A stretch of DNA of 7,585 nt, from positions 1 through 7,585 of the forward strand of contig JAUZEI010000517.1 of assembly GCA_030839105.1 (NCBI GenBank). The letters run 5' to 3'. The notes beneath the pieces are model-generated. The model did not search any database. It saw only the letters and a list, made by a program, of their open reading frames with translations, and had not been told where the DNA came from. This DNA is from Actinomycetota bacterium (lineage in GTDB: Bacteria; Actinomycetota; Acidimicrobiia; IMCC26256; PALSA-610). The position numbers and the translations under genes were made by a program. Shown in pieces: positions 5,990 through 7,585 of the stretch. Position 1 is the stretch's first letter, and each line of letters begins with the position of its first letter.

Positions 5990-7183
5990 GTGATCCCGCT
6001 CGCCGACGCGCAATCGACGATCCTCGACGCGGTTGCCGTACTGCCGGCACGCATGTTCGCGCTCGCGGACGCGCGCGGTCTCGTGCTGGCGCAGGACGTC
6101 GTGGCGGGGGAGCCCGTTCCACCGTTCTCGAACACCGGCATGGACGGTTACGCGGTGCGCGCCGCCGACACGCCCGGTTCTCTGCGCGTCGTCGGTGAGC
6201 TGCCGGCGGGGCGCGCTCCCACGATCGCGGTCGGCCCCGGCGAAGCGATACGCATCATGACCGGCGCGCCGATGCCCGATGGCGCGGACGCGGTGGTCAT
6301 GGTCGAACGGACGCGCGTGGACGCTGACGACCATGTGGTCGTCGAGGCAGCCAGGTCGGGCGAGCACGTGCGATTGGCCGGCGGCGACGTCGACGCCGGC
6401 GATTCCGTGTTCCAGCGCGGCACGTTGCTGACGCCCGCGCACCTCGGAGTCCTCGCGAGCCTCGACGTGTTCGAAGTGGTGTGTCACCCGCGCCCACGGG
6501 TGGGCGTCATCTCGACGGGTGACGAGCTCGTCGAGCGGGGCGCGCTCGAGCCGGGCCGCATTCGCGACTCCAACCGTCCGATGCTGCTCGCGCTCGTCGA
6601 CGAGCTCGGATGCGAAGCGATCGACGGTGGCATCGTTCGCGACGACGAGCGCGCGATCACAGAAGCCGTCGAGCGCGTCCTCGATTCGTGCGACGCGTTG
6701 TTGACGAGCGGCGCGGTCTCGGTGGGCGACTACGACTACGTCAAGCTCGTGCTCGAACGCGTGGCCGGCGAGCGGGGCGGTCTCTCGCTGTGGGCGCAGG
6801 TTGCGATCAAGCCCGCCAAGCCGCTCGCGTTCGCCATGCTCGGCGCGGTTCCCGCGTTCGGGCTGCCGGGCAACCCCGTCTCGGCGCGGGTGAGCTTCGA
6901 GCTCTTCGCCCGGCCCGCCCTGCGGAAGCTCGCCGGTAGGGCCGACATTGCCGCCGAGTCCGTGCGGGCCACGGCGCGCTCGGCGATGCCGCGCCGGACC
7001 GACGGCAAGCTCCATCTCGACCGGGTCCGGGTCTGGCTCGAGGACGGCCGTTACGTCTGCGAACGGGCCGGGGCCCAGGCCAGCAACGTGCTCTCCGGCA
7101 TGGCGGCTGCAAACGGACTCGCTCTGCTCGGCGACGGCGACGGCGCCGAGGCCGGCGCCGAGGTACGGGTGCTCCTGCTCTGA
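5990..7183 (+). CDS. moeA: Molybdopterin molybdenumtransferase MoeA
   Basis: A 397-residue cytosolic enzyme that inserts molybdate into adenylylated molybdopterin, the last general step of molybdenum cofactor synthesis. The N-terminal domains carry 'FSNTGMDGYAVRAAD' (46-60; D52 aligns with catalytic Asp59 of E. coli MoeA) and 'IMTGAPMPDGADAVVMVE'. The MoCF-binding domain has 'PRVGVISTGDEL', 'RIRDSNRPML' and 'SGAVSVGDYDYVK' (usually SGGVSVGD, so one Gly is Ala here). 'KPAKPLAF' and 'FGLPGNPVSARVSF' follow, then the C-terminal domain IV. The start is GTG at 5990: overlapping GTGs just upstream are closed by stops and the frame runs back to the galU stop without another start. No Shine-Dalgarno is visible. 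It probably shares a transcript with galU. A glycosyltransferase-like or competence-type CinA protein is excluded by the full MoeA architecture. Confidence 0.95.
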   Translation: MIPLADAQSTILDAVAVLPARMFALADARGLVLAQDVVAGEPVPPFSNTGMDGYAVRAADTPGSLRVVGELPAGRAPTIAVGPGEAIRIMTGAPMPDGADAVVMVERTRVDADDHVVVEAARSGEHVRLAGGDVDAGDSVFQRGTLLTPAHLGVLASLDVFEVVCHPRPRVGVISTGDELVERGALEPGRIRDSNRPMLLALVDELGCEAIDGGIVRDDERAITEAVERVLDSCDALLTSGAVSVGDYDYVKLVLERVAGERGGLSLWAQVAIKPAKPLAFAMLGAVPAFGLPGNPVSARVSFELFARPALRKLAGRADIAAESVRATARSAMPRRTDGKLHLDRVRVWLEDGRYVCERAGAQASNVLSGMAAANGLALLGDGDGAEAGAEVRVLLL

Positions 7184-7186
7184 CGG

Positions 7187-7235
7187 CTCCTCTGGCGCCG
7201 CCGCCTCACGGCCCCGAGGAGGTGACCCTCGTCAC
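7187..7235 (+). terminator. Hairpins just downstream of moeA, possible terminator
   Basis: CTCCTC (7187-7192) can pair with GAGGAG (7216-7221), and GTGAC (7222-7226) with GTCAC (7231-7235) around a CCTC loop. They start 4 bases after the moeA stop. No U-run follows, so they are only weak candidates for transcript ends. Confidence 0.25.
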
Positions 7236-7262
7236 GTCGCCGGGCGCTGGTGACATCGCCCC

Positions 7263-7291
7263 TTGTCGAACGTCACGGAGCGTGGTACAAC
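7263..7291 (+). promoter_or_regulatory. Candidate promoter upstream of the 3'-edge leader
   Basis: TTGTCG (7263-7268) and TACAAC (7286-7291) are separated by exactly 17 bases and each match 4 of 6 sigma-70-type consensus positions. Transcription would start near 7298, about 250 bases before the GTG at 7549. This is the best-spaced promoter seen in the window. Confidence 0.5.
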
Positions 7292-7301
7292 TTGTGCACA
7301 A
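7292..7301. promoter_or_regulatory. Palindrome at predicted transcription start, possible operator
   Basis: TTGTGCACAA is a perfect 10-bp palindrome directly after the -10 box, where a repressor would act. An overlapping ACAACTTGT (7287-7295) repeats the ACAA/TTGT half-sites. It does not match any operator I recognise. Confidence 0.3.
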
Positions 7302-7319
7302 CGGAGTCGCCGGGCGGGC

Positions 7320-7493
7320 GAATGCAATGCCAGGGAGGCGGCACCGTGTGGCAAGTGCGACGACACGCAGGGCTGGCGTGACGCTGCATTCCCGGGGAAG
7401 CATTGATCCGTCGGCTGAAGTTGGTCGCTGCGCCGAGCGGGGAGCCAGAGCGAACCCACCCCCGGGAGCCACGCCAGGCAGCGCACCTGCCTG
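7320..7493 (+). ncRNA. Possible structured leader or small RNA with nested stems
   Basis: Three nested inverted repeats are visible: GAATGCA (7320-7326) with TGCATTC (7385-7391), GCCAG (7329-7333) with CTGGC (7373-7377), and CGTGT (7345-7349) with ACACG (7363-7367). A separate perfect hairpin, CAGGCAG (7475-7481) with CTGCCTG (7487-7493), follows. CAATGC (7325-7330) can instead pair with GCATTG (7400-7405), and CGCTGC (7426-7431) with GCAGCG (7478-7483). GC-rich DNA yields chance pairings, so this is tentative. It matches no RNA family I can name. Confidence 0.35.
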
Positions 7494-7548
7494 CTCACCT
7501 CATCGGTCCGGGAATCACGGCTTTCGGGCCTCCCCGTAACCTGATCCG

Positions 7549-7585
7549 GTGACGACCCGCGCTCGACCCGTTCCGTTGATCGATC
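7549..7585 (+). CDS. Possible start of a moaA-like gene, cut by window edge
   Basis: After an in-frame TAA at 7537-7539, a frame opens at GTG 7549 and runs to the edge for 12 codons, translating as MTTRARPVPLID. MoaA (GTP 3',8-cyclase, first step of molybdenum cofactor synthesis) often has a short basic N-terminus leading into L-I/V-D-x-F-G-R, so the visible 'PLID' fits, and moeA is directly upstream. Twelve residues cannot prove this. There is no Shine-Dalgarno; TAACCT (7537-7542) lies 6 bases upstream of the GTG and could be a -10 box for a leaderless start, as at the HAD gene. That would compete with the idea of a long leader from 7298. Confidence 0.3.
   Translation, partial: MTTRARPVPLID

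Larger units (their letters stand above)
7184..7548. other. Gene-free region after moeA: promoter and possible structured leader
   Basis: No convincing coding frame was found in these 365 bases on either strand. Frames starting at 7222 (plus) and 7498 (minus) give Arg/Pro/Ser-rich translations with no fold signature. The stretch holds hairpins just after moeA, a promoter at 7263-7291, a 10-bp palindrome, and nested inverted repeats between 7320 and 7493 that could form a structured 5' leader or small RNA. No known riboswitch could be assigned by eye. Confidence 0.55.

Noticed and set aside
7433..7460. ydaO-yuaA (c-di-AMP) riboswitch-like strings GAGCGGGGAGCCA and CGAACCC
   Set aside because: The order and spacing do not fit the motif: the GGGGTGAAT segment and the GTCAGCTAACC 3' element are absent. 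Only a covariance search could reopen this.
7222..7539. 105-residue plus-strand frame after moeA
   Set aside because: GAGGAG abuts the GTG without spacing, the composition is Arg/Pro/Ser-rich, and no fold or family signature is seen.
7530..7552. TPP riboswitch-like string AACCTGATCCGG
   Set aside because: It resembles the conserved 3' part of a THI box, but no CTGAGA partner element or matching stems lie upstream. The match is probably chance.

Overview
The window is GC-rich, gene-dense bacterial chromosome. Short intergenic gaps, frequent GTG/TTG starts, TAnnnT-type -10 boxes close to GTG starts, and the gene families present (an FmdB-type zinc ribbon, an actinobacterial-type MTA phosphorylase, adjacent galU and moeA) point to an actinomycete-like organism, possibly Acidimicrobiia. 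That placement is inferred from composition and gene content, not from a phylogenetic marker. No transposase, integrase, tRNA, rRNA or CRISPR array was seen.

Layout. (i) 1-1064, plus strand: the 3' part of a TldE/PmbA metalloprotease-family subunit, cut by the window edge. (ii) 1087-1818, minus strand and convergent with it: a HAD-IA phosphatase of the D-x-G (YihX-like) type, possibly leaderless. (iii) 1959-2657, minus strand: an orphan CpaB/RcpC-like SAF-domain membrane protein. (iv) 2658-2987: a 330-base intergenic stretch with a candidate cpaB promoter and GC-rich hairpins. (v) 2988-4229, minus strand: a two-gene unit, an fmdB-family zinc-ribbon gene followed 21 bases later by an MTA phosphorylase gene (mtnP). 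(vi) 4230-4407: a divergent promoter region holding a perfect CIRCE operator. (vii) 4408-7183, plus strand: plsY, galU and moeA (phospholipid, nucleotide-sugar and molybdenum cofactor synthesis), with a short 12-bp tandem repeat between plsY and galU. (viii) 7184-7548: a gene-free stretch with a promoter and a potentially structured leader, ending at a GTG that may begin a moaA-like gene running off the edge.

The most interesting signal is the CIRCE element (TTGGCACTC-N9-GAGTGCCAA, 4258-4284, in 12-bp perfect arms) just upstream of the FmdB-family gene. CIRCE is the binding site of the heat-shock repressor HrcA and normally controls groES/groEL and dnaK operons. The M. tuberculosis FmdB-family protein Rv0991c is reported to be a redox-activated chaperone co-regulated with Hsp60/Hsp70. 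The site therefore suggests that this small zinc-ribbon protein, and perhaps the methionine-salvage enzyme encoded behind it, belong to the HrcA regulon here. Second is the unexplained leader before the window's 3' edge, next to moeA.
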